Notes: generated by a model not told the origin, from the letters alone. Counted from the stretch's first letter, positions 1 to 8,590 are shown. The stretch is DNA of 17,500 nucleotides from Conus ventricosus (GCA_018398815.1 CM031614.1:56793802-56811301), one strand, 5' to 3'. Numbers and translations: made by a program.

Positions 1-309
1 GAAAGGGGGGGGGGGTTGGAGAAGAGAAAGAGGAGAGGGGCAAGGAGAGAAAGGGAGAAAGAGAGAGAGGGCAAGATGGGAGAGAGAGAGAGAGAGAGAG
101 AGGGCAAGGAGAGAGAGAGAGAGGGTGGGGGCAAGGAGAGAGAGAGAGGGCAAGGAGAGAGAGAGAGAGAGAGGGGGCAAAGTGAGAGAGAGAGAGCAAG
201 GCGAGAGAGAGAGAGAGAGAGAGAGAGAGGGCAAGGAGAGAGAGGGGGAGGGGGGGGGGCGTGGGGCAAGAGAGAGAGAGAGAAAGGGGGCAAGGAGAGA
301 GAGGCCAAG

Positions 310-341
<32 letters not shown>

Positions 342-382
342 CAAGGAGAGAGAGAAAGAGAAAGACAGAGAGAGAGCAGGCA

Positions 383-422
<40 letters not shown>
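1..422. repeat. Compound GA minisatellite with recurring GGCAAGG
   Basis: The + strand is almost pure purine. Runs of (AG)n are broken about every 18-35 bases by a short GGCAAG or GGCAAGG block (for example near 40, 70, 113, 130, 149, 229, 288, 341 and 380). This makes it a minisatellite with a variable-length dinucleotide inside each unit, not a plain microsatellite. Long open frames rich in Arg-Glu come from the repeat and are not taken as genes. Confidence 0.9.
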
Positions 423-423
<1 letters not shown>

Positions 424-583
424 TATACAAATGCGACCAATACACAAAAGAAGGCCTTACACAACTTCGCTCCCCTCAGTTCAGTGAAGCATGACCATGA
501 CCTCCAGAGCAAACATCTGCTGGGTCTCTCTTAACAACGAAAAACACGTTTCGATTTTTGGTGAATGGGGAAGGGAGCAAGTT

Positions 584-617
584 GGGGGGGGGGGGGGGGG
601 GGGGGGGGGAGAGGGGG

Positions 618-651
<34 letters not shown>
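584..651 (+). repeat. Poly-G tract, 68 nt
   Basis: This is an almost uninterrupted G run with only three A interruptions (610, 612, 620). Such a tract can form G-quadruplexes and is hard to sequence, so its true length is uncertain. The flanks 423-583 and 652-891 are ordinary AT-rich DNA with no supported gene. Confidence 0.95.
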
Positions 652-653
<2 letters not shown>

Positions 654-891
654 AGTATTGGTGGAAAGGAATTAGTAAAAAAATTGTAAGTTCTAGATAA
701 TAGCATCAACATTGTTTTTGTTGAAGATAGAGAAAATTTTGAACAGCAAGAGGAAGAAGAATGAGACATTGCATTTTCATGATCTCTTTTCTGTTACGTA
801 TATTGATTTGGTCAGAACTGACCTGTCGAGTGTTTGCAGTCAGTGGTCAGGCTTTAGCACGGCGACTGACCACTGTCGTCCACCCCGGACT

Positions 892-973
<82 letters not shown>

Positions 974-982
974 AAGAGAGAG
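892..982. repeat. (GA)n microsatellite
   Basis: A dinucleotide GA run with a few single-base interruptions. The stretch 983-1092 that follows holds no feature I can support. Confidence 0.95.
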
Positions 983-1092
983 CCTTTGTTTGGACACAGA
1001 CTGACCCAGCTGGTCAATTCGTGACAGAACAGTGGCGTGGGGTCGTAGTACCTCATCTCTTCACAAACTGTATGTCTATGCATGTCTGCCTC

Positions 1093-1136
1093 GTGTGTGT
1101 GTGTATGTGTGTGTGTACGTGCGTAAAAACGCGCGC

Positions 1137-1208
<72 letters not shown>

Positions 1209-1223
1209 CGTGCGTGCGTGTGT

Positions 1224-1273
<50 letters not shown>

Positions 1274-1480
1274 TGTGTGTATACGCGTATATGTGCGTGT
1301 GTGTGTCTGTATGTGTGTGTGTGTGCATGCGTGCGTGCGTACGTACATGCATGCGTGTTTGTGTGTGTGTGTGTGTGAGCATGTGTGTGTGTGTGAGCAT
1401 GTGTGTGTATGTGTGCATGCGTGCGTGTGTGCGTGCGTGCCCACGTGCGTGTGTGTCCGTATATGTGCGCGCATGCAAAT
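1093..1480. repeat. (GT)n / GCAT-rich alternating purine-pyrimidine tract with embedded (GA)n
   Basis: The main (GT)n lies at about 1139-1204 and runs into GCGT repeats, then a (GA)n block (about 1224-1271), then 200 bases of TG/CATG/CGTG. Outside the GA block the sequence is nearly strictly alternating purine-pyrimidine, the class of sequence able to adopt Z-DNA. The Val-Cys or Thr-His frames across it are repeat translations. Confidence 0.93.
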
Positions 1481-1506
1481 GCGTTTTCTGTCTGTCTATC
1501 TCTCTG

Positions 1507-1509
<3 letters not shown>

Positions 1510-1605
<96 letters not shown>

Positions 1606-1610
1606 GAAAG
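1510..1610. repeat. (GA)n followed by (GACA)n
   Basis: A GA dinucleotide run with two GGA interruptions ends in a short tetranucleotide GACA array (about 1589-1604). It lies just downstream, on the minus strand, of the candidate signal-peptide exon, so it would be intronic if that exon is real. Confidence 0.92.
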
Positions 1611-1714
1611 AATAACAAGTCACCCCTATTTATGAAATAACTCAAGCGAGCAGTAAAACAACAGCAACAACAACAAAAAAAAGAACAAGAAGAAGAAGAC
1701 AAACCATCTCTTAC

Positions 1715-1791
1715 CTTCTTTGGTCCCAAGCAGAACAACTGTTGATAATAAAACAGCAATACACCTTACTATCCACACAGTCATCCTGACC
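1715..1791 (-). CDS. Candidate first coding exon of a secreted or membrane protein (signal peptide)
   Basis: Read on the minus strand, an ATG at 1784-1782 with A at -3 starts a 23-codon segment. It begins MTVWIVRCIAVLL and continues with a hydrophobic core ending near GTKE: a short N-region with one Arg, then about 12 hydrophobic residues, which is the form of a eukaryotic signal peptide. At 1715/1714 the exon meets GAAG|GTAAGA, a near-consensus 5' splice site, leaving phase 1. Upstream, a CT-rich tract ends in CTTCAG|GG at 1792, a good 3' splice site, so the 5' UTR may be split. The segment is only 70 coding bases. Downstream exons should lie below 1714 or beyond the window edge; none was found. 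The product is unknown. The alternative is chance conjunction of splice-like signals in repeat-rich DNA. Confidence 0.5.
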
Positions 1792-1796
1792 CTGAA

Positions 1797-1818
1797 GGAG
1801 AGAGAGAGAGAGAGAGGG
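1797..1818. repeat. Short (GA)n microsatellite
   Basis: Twenty-two bases of GA. On the minus strand it is (CT)n and would act as the polypyrimidine tract of the CTTCAG acceptor at 1792. Confidence 0.85.
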
Positions 1819-2404
1819 AAGACGGACAGTTCAAGCGGCCACCAGAGCTGCGACTACACGGCGTAAGCGACCTCCTTTCTCCACACCGGGTGAGACCTCT
1901 GCTCGCAGTGGCAGCTAGCCCATGTCAAAAAGATTTTGTGCGGGTGAATCAAGGGTAGTAGGAACACGAAGACGTTTTCGAGAAAGGAAATGAGGGCTGA
2001 GAGGGCAGAAAGGAGGGAGGGGTGGGGGTGGGGGTGGGGTGGGGGGTAGGGGAGGGTGGGGAGGGGGCGGAGGGAGGGCGATGTTAGGGGAGAATTGGGA
2101 AGGGAGTAAAAGTGGGAGAGAGGGTGGGACAGAGAAAAAGGGTATGTTTACGCGTAGGCCTACTGGGGTTTCACGGTGGAATGGTGTGGTATGCGGAGGG
2201 GTTGAGAAATGACAAGGCTGAATTGGACTCGGGATAAAAAACCAACAAAGAAACAGCGATACATCTGTGCCACTGTTTCTTGATTCTAAAACACGTGTCG
2301 CTCACAGGACGTTAATCTCACCATTCATTCTTACTTAAAATGATCTGAGACGATATGTCTGGTTGCTGTCTAAATAATGGACCTGACTACAGGTTGCCAG
2401 ATCG
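1819..2404. other. Non-coding stretch; G-rich at 2009-2090
   Basis: No open frame with coding character was found on either strand. 1819-1960 is moderately GC-rich and could be upstream or 5' UTR sequence for the minus-strand exon at 1715-1791, which is inference only. 2009-2090 holds many runs of four to six G spaced by single T or A bases and is a potential G-quadruplex cluster. Confidence 0.6.
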
Positions 2405-2408
2405 AATC

Positions 2409-2491
2409 TAAAAACAAACAAACAAAAAACAAAACAAAAAACAAAGAAAAAACAACAACAGAAAACAAACAAACAAAAAAAAAAAAAACAG
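2409..2491 (+). repeat. A-rich (CAAA)n-like tract
   Basis: Over 80 bases almost wholly of A with periodic C (AAAC, AAAAAC), ending in a run of 13 A. It looks like the 3' tail of a plus-strand retroposed element whose body would be just upstream (about 2345-2408), but I recognise no body sequence. It directly abuts the next LINE fragment. Confidence 0.75.
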
Positions 2492-2504
2492 CGCCTTTTC
2501 CACT

Positions 2505-2870
2505 GCGGGACAAAGTAACAGGTACAGAGGTGCCTCAGAAGGCCCCGATGGAAAGCATTCATGCCATGCTAATACACTCGCAACTCAGGTGGGCAGGACA
2601 TGTGCACTGCATGGCTGATAATCGTCTCCCAAAGAGACTGTTGTATGGCGAGCTGTTGCAGGAAGGCAAGCGTTCCCATGGAGGACAAAAGAAGCGCTAC
2701 AAAGACACATGAATGTCTCACTAAAGTGGTGTTAGCGTCGCCCTGCCCCCTGGGAGAAGCTGCGCAGGACCCCCAAACCCTGGCGACCATGATAAAATCC
2801 AGAGTGAAAGACTTTAAAACGAGGCGATTGGAGGCACAGGAGCACAAAAAAGTCAACAATTCAACATAAA
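2505..2870 (+). pseudogene. 3'-end fragment of a non-LTR retrotransposon ORF2
   Basis: Frame 1 from about 2505 encodes a segment with LRWAGHVHCMADNRLPKRLL followed by LYGEL..GKRSHGGQKKRYKDT. This pattern is familiar from the extreme C-terminus of many invertebrate LINE ORF2 proteins (typically LRWAGHV.RM..RLPK...GEL..GKR..G..K.R.KD). The frame stops at 2710-2712. The conserved C-terminal tail (AAQD..., then KSRVKDFKTRRLEAQEHKK) continues in another frame to about 2866, so at least one frameshift is present. Endonuclease and reverse transcriptase are absent, which is the usual 5' truncation. Followed by (GA)n at 2882. The clade is uncertain (RTE- or Jockey/CR1-like). Confidence 0.75.
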
Positions 2871-2876
2871 ACAAGG

Positions 2877-2881
<5 letters not shown>

Positions 2882-2918
<37 letters not shown>
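2882..2918. repeat. (GA)n microsatellite
   Basis: Thirty-seven bases of GA directly after the LINE fragment. It may mark the element's 3' boundary or be an independent microsatellite. Confidence 0.9.
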
Positions 2919-2922
<4 letters not shown>

Positions 2923-3430
2923 GTTTCACCCTAACGTATGGTCATAGGAGTTGCTGAAGCGAAACGCGTGGGTTTGAAACAACTAAAAGAAATTACACAG
3001 CTGTGCTCGTTTCCCGTCCCTCTCTTCCAGCCCTCTCCCCTCTTCCACGCCCCCCCCCATCCCTTCTACCACTCCCCCCTTACCCCCCCGCCTCCCCTGT
3101 CCACCCCCTGCCGGTAGTTTCTCCCCGGGGCCGTGAAGGCTGGGTTACCCCGGTTCTCTGTTACTGGTTCTCGTGGTGGGTAACTGATGAATGCATCCCC
3201 CCCCCCCCACCCCACCGTTCTTCTTCTACCCGCCGTCCTGTTGGTCACCCCACCTCCTCTCCCGTCCACTTTTCTTTTCTTTAAATTGAGTCTGTTCTCA
3301 GCACCAAATTTTATGCCTTGCCCAATATTGTACATTTTAGCTGCTTGAAGGGAAAAAAACATTTTAAAAAAAGTTTGTTAGTACTTTAAAAAAAATTGCT
3401 GTTTTGTTAAACGAAATCTATGGTGCATGC
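2919..3430. other. Non-coding, C-rich (3000-3290) then A/T-rich
   Basis: 3000-3290 is strongly C-rich, with poly-C runs of seven to ten bases, and then turns AT-rich. Proline- and serine-rich open frames here are composition effects. No gene, RNA or element ends were recognised. Confidence 0.6.
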
Positions 3431-3957
3431 ATCCCCTTTCCCTCTTCTTCTTGCTACTGTTGTTCTTGTTCTTGTTTTTCTTCTTCTTCTTCGTGGGAAG
3501 GTGGAGGAATGATGGTGGGAGGGGAGGGGGACCTCGGGAGGGGGGAGCACAGGCTTTTACCAATTCACACCCTCCTCCTCTTCTTGCTGTTTTTTTCTCC
3601 TCTCCTGATCTTCGTCCTTCTCTCTTCTTCTTCCTCTTCTTTCTCTTTCTCCTCCTCTTTGTCATTCCTCCTCTTCCATCTCTTTCCCCCCACCCACCTC
3701 TTCCTTTTCCTTCGTCTTTTCGTCGTCGTCCTCCTCTTCCGTTTTCTCATCATCGTCGCTGTCATCACCCGTCATCATCATCATCATCTTTCATCATCAT
3801 CATCATCATCATCTCACCATCACCCATCACCATCATCCCCATCTTCATCTTCATCATCATATTCTTCTTCTTCTTTTCTTCTTCTTCTTCTTCTCCTTCT
3901 CCTCCTCCTTCTCCCCCCTTCCTCTTCCCCCTCCTCCTTCTTCTTCTTCTTCTTCTA
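3431..3957. repeat. Long polypyrimidine tract with (TTC)n and (CAT)n
   Basis: About 530 bases in which the + strand is overwhelmingly C and T: TTC, CTC and TCC trinucleotides, plus a (CAT/ATC)n array at about 3769-3865. A short G-rich break lies at about 3494-3550. Poly-Ser, poly-Phe and poly-Leu frames are repeat translations. 3958-4037 is 80 bases of unique flank before the LTR. Confidence 0.92.
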
Positions 3958-4037
3958 GTTGAATTCGTGGGGAGTCACGAGGCATGACACTGACTAACAA
4001 TTCACCACCAGGTTACTCCCGTTTCTTCGGTTGTCTG

Positions 4038-5341
4038 TGTCACGGTCAAAAATAGAACAACCAAGTCGTGGTCCAGGTTGTTTGGACATAAGCCTAACTC
4101 AATTTTTGGGGCGCCACTTAGACGGGCCCATGGTTCGGATCCAGCCAATAAGCATAGGGGAGAGGCTCCACAGAGACGGTCTGTCCGGCCAGACGGACTA
4201 AGCAGCTTTGCCGACGCCTCGATGTCTTGCGAGACGAGTCGTAGCGCTGGTCAGGCTCATTAGCCAATTTGTGGAACCAGCGCCATTGTTAGTCGGACGT
4301 CGCAGGTTAAAGCAGGAAAGGGAGAGGGAGAAAGGGAGTGTGTGGTGGGGGTGAAATCTAGCTAATCAATTAAATGACAAAATTTACCACCACAGGAGAG
4401 TAAGGCGTGTAGGCGTGACTGTCATGATTTGATATCCAATGGAATTAGAGGGAGATAACTTCGGGTATCAGGGGTAAAATACTGACCAATGGTACTCGCC
4501 CTTTTGGACAGATCGGAACGGGATAAGAAGGATGTGAGAGTGAGAGAACGGGGGAGAACGAGGGGGAGAACGAAAAGAGAGAGAGAGAGAGAGGTTCGGA
4601 GTGGAAGCTCTGCAGGAGAGAGGGGCAGAGAGAGAGTGAGGGGGAGGAGAGGAGAGAACCAAGTTGAGAGATTAGCAGGAGATAGTCTGCAGGGGGAAAG
4701 GGCTGAAAGAGAGATGTGGAGAGAGAGAGTTGCTAACTAAATGAAGAAAGAAAGGGAAAAAAAAAAAAAAAAAAAAAAAGAAAAGCAACCATGTCCATTT
4801 GATAGGGCAGACTGGAAGAGAGAGAGAGTGCATGCGTTAATGCAGGAAGGAAGAAAAGGGGAACAGATCGATGTTGATAGTCACTGTTCTATCTTAACCG
4901 GGGTTCAACCTCATACTGGCAGCGTCACTTCGTCAAGCAGAACCACAGACCAACGCCAGTGCAAGCAGACCAAAAAACCAGTGCCAGCAGTTGTGTCGTG
5001 TGTGAAAGTGACAGTGAAAAGAAAAAAAAAGGAAAGAAAAAGACGTGATTCGTGTATAGTTCAGATCACCTGGCCAGGTAAAGTAGAAATCAATTTATAC
5101 CGGGTTAGTTAATGATGTTTTAGATAAATGATTTTGTGAAGTTCAGGAAAGAGAGAATGTTTTATTTTGTTTGTTCCATATGCATTGATGTTTCGTTCTA
5201 TGATCAGTGTAGTAAAGTTATAGACTTTACTAGTGGTGGATGTGACGAATGCATGATATATGAATGAGATTGTAAGCAAGCTGTGAGTGTGTTTGGGCTG
5301 TGCGCTAGTCCTTCCTCCATCGACATCACCCGAGGTTGACA
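4038..5341 (+). repeat. 5' LTR (1304 bp)
   Basis: Begins TGTCACGGTC and ends GAGGTTGACA. The termini TGTCA/TGACA form a perfect 5-bp inverted repeat, and the whole segment is repeated at 8602-9910. The LTR is large for this superfamily. It includes a GA-rich stretch (about 4575-4740), an A run (about 4757-4780) and a TA-containing distal part. Differences from the 3' LTR are dominated by single-base indels, and in the first 220 bases most are bases missing from this copy. Open frames inside it are not conserved between the two LTRs. Confidence 0.95.
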
Positions 5342-5347
5342 ATTTAT

Positions 5348-5365
5348 TGGCGAGCTTGCCAGGAT
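5348..5365 (+). other. Candidate tRNA primer-binding site
   Basis: TGGCGAGCTTGCCAGGAT starts seven bases after the LTR end, where a minus-strand primer site is expected, and begins with TGG, the complement of tRNA CCA. Its reverse complement is laid out like a tRNA 3' end: T-stem strand CCTGG, acceptor strand CAAGCTC, discriminator G, then CCA. I cannot name the tRNA from sequence alone. Confidence 0.65.
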
Positions 5366-5737
5366 ATTCTGGCCATTTATTATAATTGTTCAACTTCTCA
5401 GAGAGGAAGCTGGGTGGGATTCAAGTATTGTAATCCTAAGACAGGGGTTGTTTACTGTATGTTCCCAAGATAGTTTAAAAACTAGGCTTGGCATTGTTCC
5501 AAGATAGTTAATACTAGGCTGGCATTTCAGCCCCAGAGTACTCATTTCGCACAGATTGCCCATAATTCGCTCTCATAGTTGGGTCAGGGCCTGGGCGTCT
5601 TTATAAAAACTAAATTTCGTTGTCCCAAGCTAATATTATCATCCATTTGGATTGTGCTATTACGTCACTCGTGTCGGAAACCACCAGTTTGGCTGTCGTA
5701 GTAATAAATCTTGTTAAAAAAAAAAAAAAAGATATAA
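5366..5737 (+). other. Element leader (5' untranslated region) with internal direct repeat
   Basis: No coding signal. A roughly 30-base imperfect direct repeat (5463-5495 and 5497-5526, both built on CCAAGATAGTT...ACTAGGC..GGCATT) lies here, along with a TATAAAA box at 5602-5608 and an A run at 5716-5730 just before the first gag-like codons. Confidence 0.6.
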
Positions 5738-6200
5738 TGGGGGAAGAAAAGAACACCCCTATTGAACAACAATTAGAGTTGAGCGGTACGAAGAAGGAGT
5801 TCGCTGATTGAAAGGCTAGTTATGAAAGAAACAGATTTTTTTAGGTTGCGGCCCTGAGTTAACCATACATTTGAAAAAGAGACAGCCAGAGACAGCAGGA
5901 GAGTTGCTGAAGTTCGCAGGGTGTATAGAGAGGCACGTTTGGGCACTAAGGTGCAGGAGAAACAGGTGCCAGGCACAGGTGAGAAGAGTGCAAGGAACTA
6001 GGGGAGTTTTCTGCAAAGTCTGCAAAACCCAGTGGTGGGGCGAAGGAAGGGCAAAGGGACATTAGGTGTTTCATTTGTCACAAGAAGGGACATGTGGCGA
6101 GGGATTGTCGCATGAGGTTCCAGAAGGCAGCAGCCTTGCAAGAGGTGGATAAGGGTCGTCAAGGGAAGCGACCTGCAGTGGAAACCAAAAGGGATTCAGT
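5737..6200 (+). pseudogene. gag: gag remnant with CCHC zinc knuckle
   Basis: An ATG near 5737 opens a short acidic segment starting MGEEKNTPIEQQLELSGTKK, plausibly the Gag N-terminus, which stops at 5811. Reading frames then change several times. At 6067-6108 a perfect nucleocapsid zinc knuckle C-X2-C-X4-H-X4-C is encoded (CFICHKKGHVARDC), followed by a basic segment. Gag normally binds genomic RNA through this knuckle and builds the particle. Here only a little over 150 codons separate the N-terminus from the knuckle, so most capsid sequence is deleted as well as frameshifted. No matching protease motif (D-S/T-G) follows. Confidence 0.7.
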
Positions 6201-6204
6201 CAGA

Positions 6205-6590
6205 AGAGGTAAAAAACCACTTATCAGTATGTGGTGGGACCTACGCAATAGGCTCGAGGAGACATGTAAGGTCGCAAGGGAGAGTTTGCAGGAGGCTAGG
6301 GTCGTCCAGAAGAAGCAATATGACGGGGAAGGTGAGGAAGCAATTCCTCAAGGTGGGAGATCAAGTCCTGTTACTGCTTCCCACGGATCACAACAAGCTG
6401 CTGATGCATTGGAAGGGACCATTCACATCATTGAAAAGGTAGATCAGGACTACCGATTCGATGTGAATGGGAAATCAAAACTTTTCCATGCAAATTTGCT
6501 CCGCAAATATATTCAGCGTGAGACTCAGCACATAGGCGCAGCAGCAATCTTGATGGAGGTGAAGGAGACCCAGCAGAAGAAGGGGAGATT
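6205..6590 (+). pseudogene. pol: Integrase C-terminal (GPY/F) module, broken
   Basis: The segment holds the familiar sequence of a Ty3/Gypsy integrase tail. An alpha-helical stretch RLEETCKVARESLQEARVVQ is in frame 1. KVGDQVLLLLP and MHWKGPF, the GPY/F core, are in frame 2 (about 6340-6430). DYRFDVNGKSKLFHANLLRK is back in frame 1 (about 6449-6510), so two opposite frameshifts break it. Normally this module helps integrase bind DNA or chromatin. The HHCC zinc finger and D,D-35-E core that should lie upstream are absent: the zinc-knuckle and basic tail of gag pass directly into the helix near 6200-6235, marking a deletion junction. Its place before reverse transcriptase is the key evidence for a Gmr1-like element. 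Confidence 0.82.
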
Positions 6591-7660
6591 TTGTTGCCTG
6601 AGTTTCCAGGAGAAGAGTCATACAGGGATGTGTCACTGTATGAAGGGCTAGACAGTAGGAGACAGGAGGAAGTTAGGGGGCTCCTAGAACAGTATAGGGC
6701 GTCCCTGACTGATAAACCAGGCAGGACAACTCTAGAGACATGTACGGGGGAGTTAACATCGCAAAAACCCGTACATGTGAAAGCCTACCCGATCCCATAT
6801 GCCACCAAGCAAGTGATCGAGGAGGAGGTAGAAAAGATGTTGGACCTTGGGGTGATTGAACCGTCCAAATCATGTATAGTGCACCCGTCGTCTTAGTGAG
6901 GAAAAAGTCAGGTGAGCATCGATTCTGTGTTGACTATAGACGTCTGAACAGTGTCACCAAGGTCGATGCAGAGGTCATACCGAACATGGAGACCTGTTCG
7001 CTCAGATCGCCACAAGCAAGAGCCAGTATTTCACCAGGATAGATCTGAGCAAGGGTTACTGGCAAATAGCCTTGAGTGAGGACTCAAAGGAAGTCACAGC
7101 ATTCTCCACCCCTATGGGCTATACCAGTGGCGAGTACTTCCTTTAGGGATGGTCAACGCACCTGCAGTCTTCTCTTGGATGATGAGGAAGTTATTGACGG
7201 GATTGGAAGGCGTTGTGAATTTCATGGATGACATTTGATAGCATCCGAGACATGGGAGGAGCATATGAGGCAGCTAGGAGCAGTTTTAGAGAGGTTGAGA
7301 CAAGCCAATCTCACAGCCAGACCAACAAAGTGCCAGGTTGGTTTTCCAAGTCTGGAGTTCCTAGGTTTTGTTGTCGGAGGCGACACAAAGCAGCCAGAAA
7401 GGGGAAAGGTGGAGAAGATGATGAATTCAGAGAGACCAAAGACCAAAACAGAAGTCAGGAGTCTGCTAGGTTTTATTGGGTTCTATAGGGAGTTTGTTCC
7501 AAATTTCGCAGCAATCACGAGTCCTCTCAGTGATTTGGTAAAGGCAGGGAAACCAGCAGTGGTCGAGTGGTCAGACGCTGCAGAGCAAGCACTGCAGACA
7601 GTGTTGGAAAGACTAGGTTCCCGTCCCATCTTGAAGCTCCCAGATATGTCCAAACCATTT
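6591..7660 (+). pseudogene. pol: Ty3/Gypsy reverse transcriptase, frameshifted
   Basis: Motifs appear in order but in changing frames: a lead-in with VEKMLDLGVIEPSKS (to about 6875), VVLVRKKSG and FCVDYRRLN (about 6884-6955), RIDLSKGYWQIAL (about 7039-7077), VLPLGMVNAPAVF (about 7135-7175), and the catalytic FMDDI box at 7221-7235, which carries both aspartates of the polymerase site. Immediately after it two in-frame stops occur. The connection region resumes from 7235 with EFLGFVV and LLGFIGFYREFVPNFA, typical of Gypsy RT thumb and connection. At least four frame changes are needed to read it through, so the enzyme is dead in this copy unless some indels are sequencing errors. Confidence 0.9.
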
Positions 7661-8153
7661 TTGTTGCGGACAGATGCATCAGGTGGTGGGATAGGTGCAG
7701 TATTGTTGCAGGAGCACGAAGGGGTCGAGTTCCCTGTGAGGTATGCTAGCAGAAAGTTGACAAAGTGTGAAGAAGGGTACGCAACGGTGGAGAAGGAGTG
7801 TTTAGCCGTTGTGTGGGCCGTGCAGAAGTTCCACAAATACTTGTATGGGAAAGAGTTCGTGAATAGAGACTGATCATCAACCACTCAAATTCTGCAGGAG
7901 GCGCAGTTTGAAAAACAGCAGAGTGCTGCGTTGGGCAATGGCCTTGCAGCCCTACAGGTATCGAGTGCAGTACATTCCAGGTCGACAGAATGTCGGGGCT
8001 GACTATTTAAGCCTTTGTAGTCTAGCAAGCTGCAACTCAGAGGAAGTCAGTCATATCCGGGGTGCTTTGTTGATAAATGTGTTGATTACAGTTATGTTGA
8101 TTGGATATGGGTTCATTCCCAGTTGGCTATGGTTCATATTTTTTTGTGTGTGA
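7661..8153 (+). pseudogene. pol: Ty3/Gypsy RNase H and pol C-terminus
   Basis: In frame with the connection region lie LLRTDASGGGIGAVLLQ (first catalytic Asp at about 7673) and EEGYATVEKECLAVVWAVQ (catalytic Glu). One frameshift near 7864 follows, then TDHQPLKF and VQYIPGRQNVGADYLSL in another frame, giving the remaining acidic residues of the fold. RNase H removes the RNA template during reverse transcription. The frame runs to a stop at 8151-8153 with no integrase after it, so RNase H is the last pol domain. The final 40 or so codons are hydrophobic and unrecognised and may be read-through into untranslated sequence. Confidence 0.88.
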
Positions 8154-8590
8154 GACTTGTTCATATTTTCTTTGTGAGATTTGTTCATGTAAATGTAGTT
8201 ATGCTTGGAGCATACAGTCGCTCAGGAAGTGATGCATTATTTGCAATAAGTGAGGATGGAGATTCCTCAGTGAAGTGTCATGGATCGTGATTATATTAAT
8301 TTGTGCTTTTCATAGAAATTGTGAAGAGAAGATGTGGCAAAACTGCAGGTAGGGGAATTGCATAGGTGCGCACAGAGGTCGTTATAAAATGAATTGAAAT
8401 AACGCAAAGAGCGCACGTCAATGATAACTCATTGGAGTGGTATTCACTAATGATATATTTTATAATTTATAAACCGTTGGTTGTAAAGTATTTTTTTTAA
8501 ACTTTGCACGTGTAGCTGTGTGTCAGCAAATTCGGTTGTTGTTTTTTTTTGTACCGTGGTTTTGAGACGATGCGGTGCATAGTCTTTTGC
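8154..8590 (+). other. Element 3' untranslated region
   Basis: AT-rich, with stops in all frames. No integrase, envelope or other domain is seen. A minus-strand frame crossing into the LTR shows no known domain. Confidence 0.6.

Noticed and set aside
16..534. Long open frames with repeating Arg-Glu across the GA tracts
   Set aside because: They follow directly from (GA)n translation in every frame and carry no domain or coding signature.
490..562. Minus-strand segment reading VVKRDPADVCSGGHGHASLN as a possible downstream exon of the 1715-1791 gene
   Set aside because: No convincing acceptor with a pyrimidine tract and no phase match to the first exon were found; the frame ends at once.
841..875. 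Ten-bp inverted repeat CAGTGGTCAG...CTGACCACTG with a 15-base loop
   Set aside because: It is real in sequence, but no U-tract, partner structure or element context gives it a function; terminators of this kind are bacterial.
1139..1600. CRISPR-like alternation of repeats
   Set aside because: Units are di- and tetranucleotides without unique spacers; this is eukaryotic microsatellite DNA.
712..1635. 307-codon + frame and long minus frames full of Val-Cys or Thr-His
   Set aside because: They are translations of GT/CA and GA microsatellites and are open only because dinucleotide repeats lack stops.
3404..3987. Ser/Phe/Leu-rich frames in the polypyrimidine tract
   Set aside because: Composition artefacts of TTC/TCC/ATC repeats, open in more than one frame at once.
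5602..5608. TATAAAA box in the element leader
   Set aside because: It lies outside the LTR, downstream of the expected transcription start, and a single box in AT-rich DNA is weak evidence.
8154..8590. Possible envelope gene between pol and the 3' LTR
   Set aside because: Only about 440 bases, with stops in all frames and no signal peptide or transmembrane pattern beyond a short hydrophobic run.
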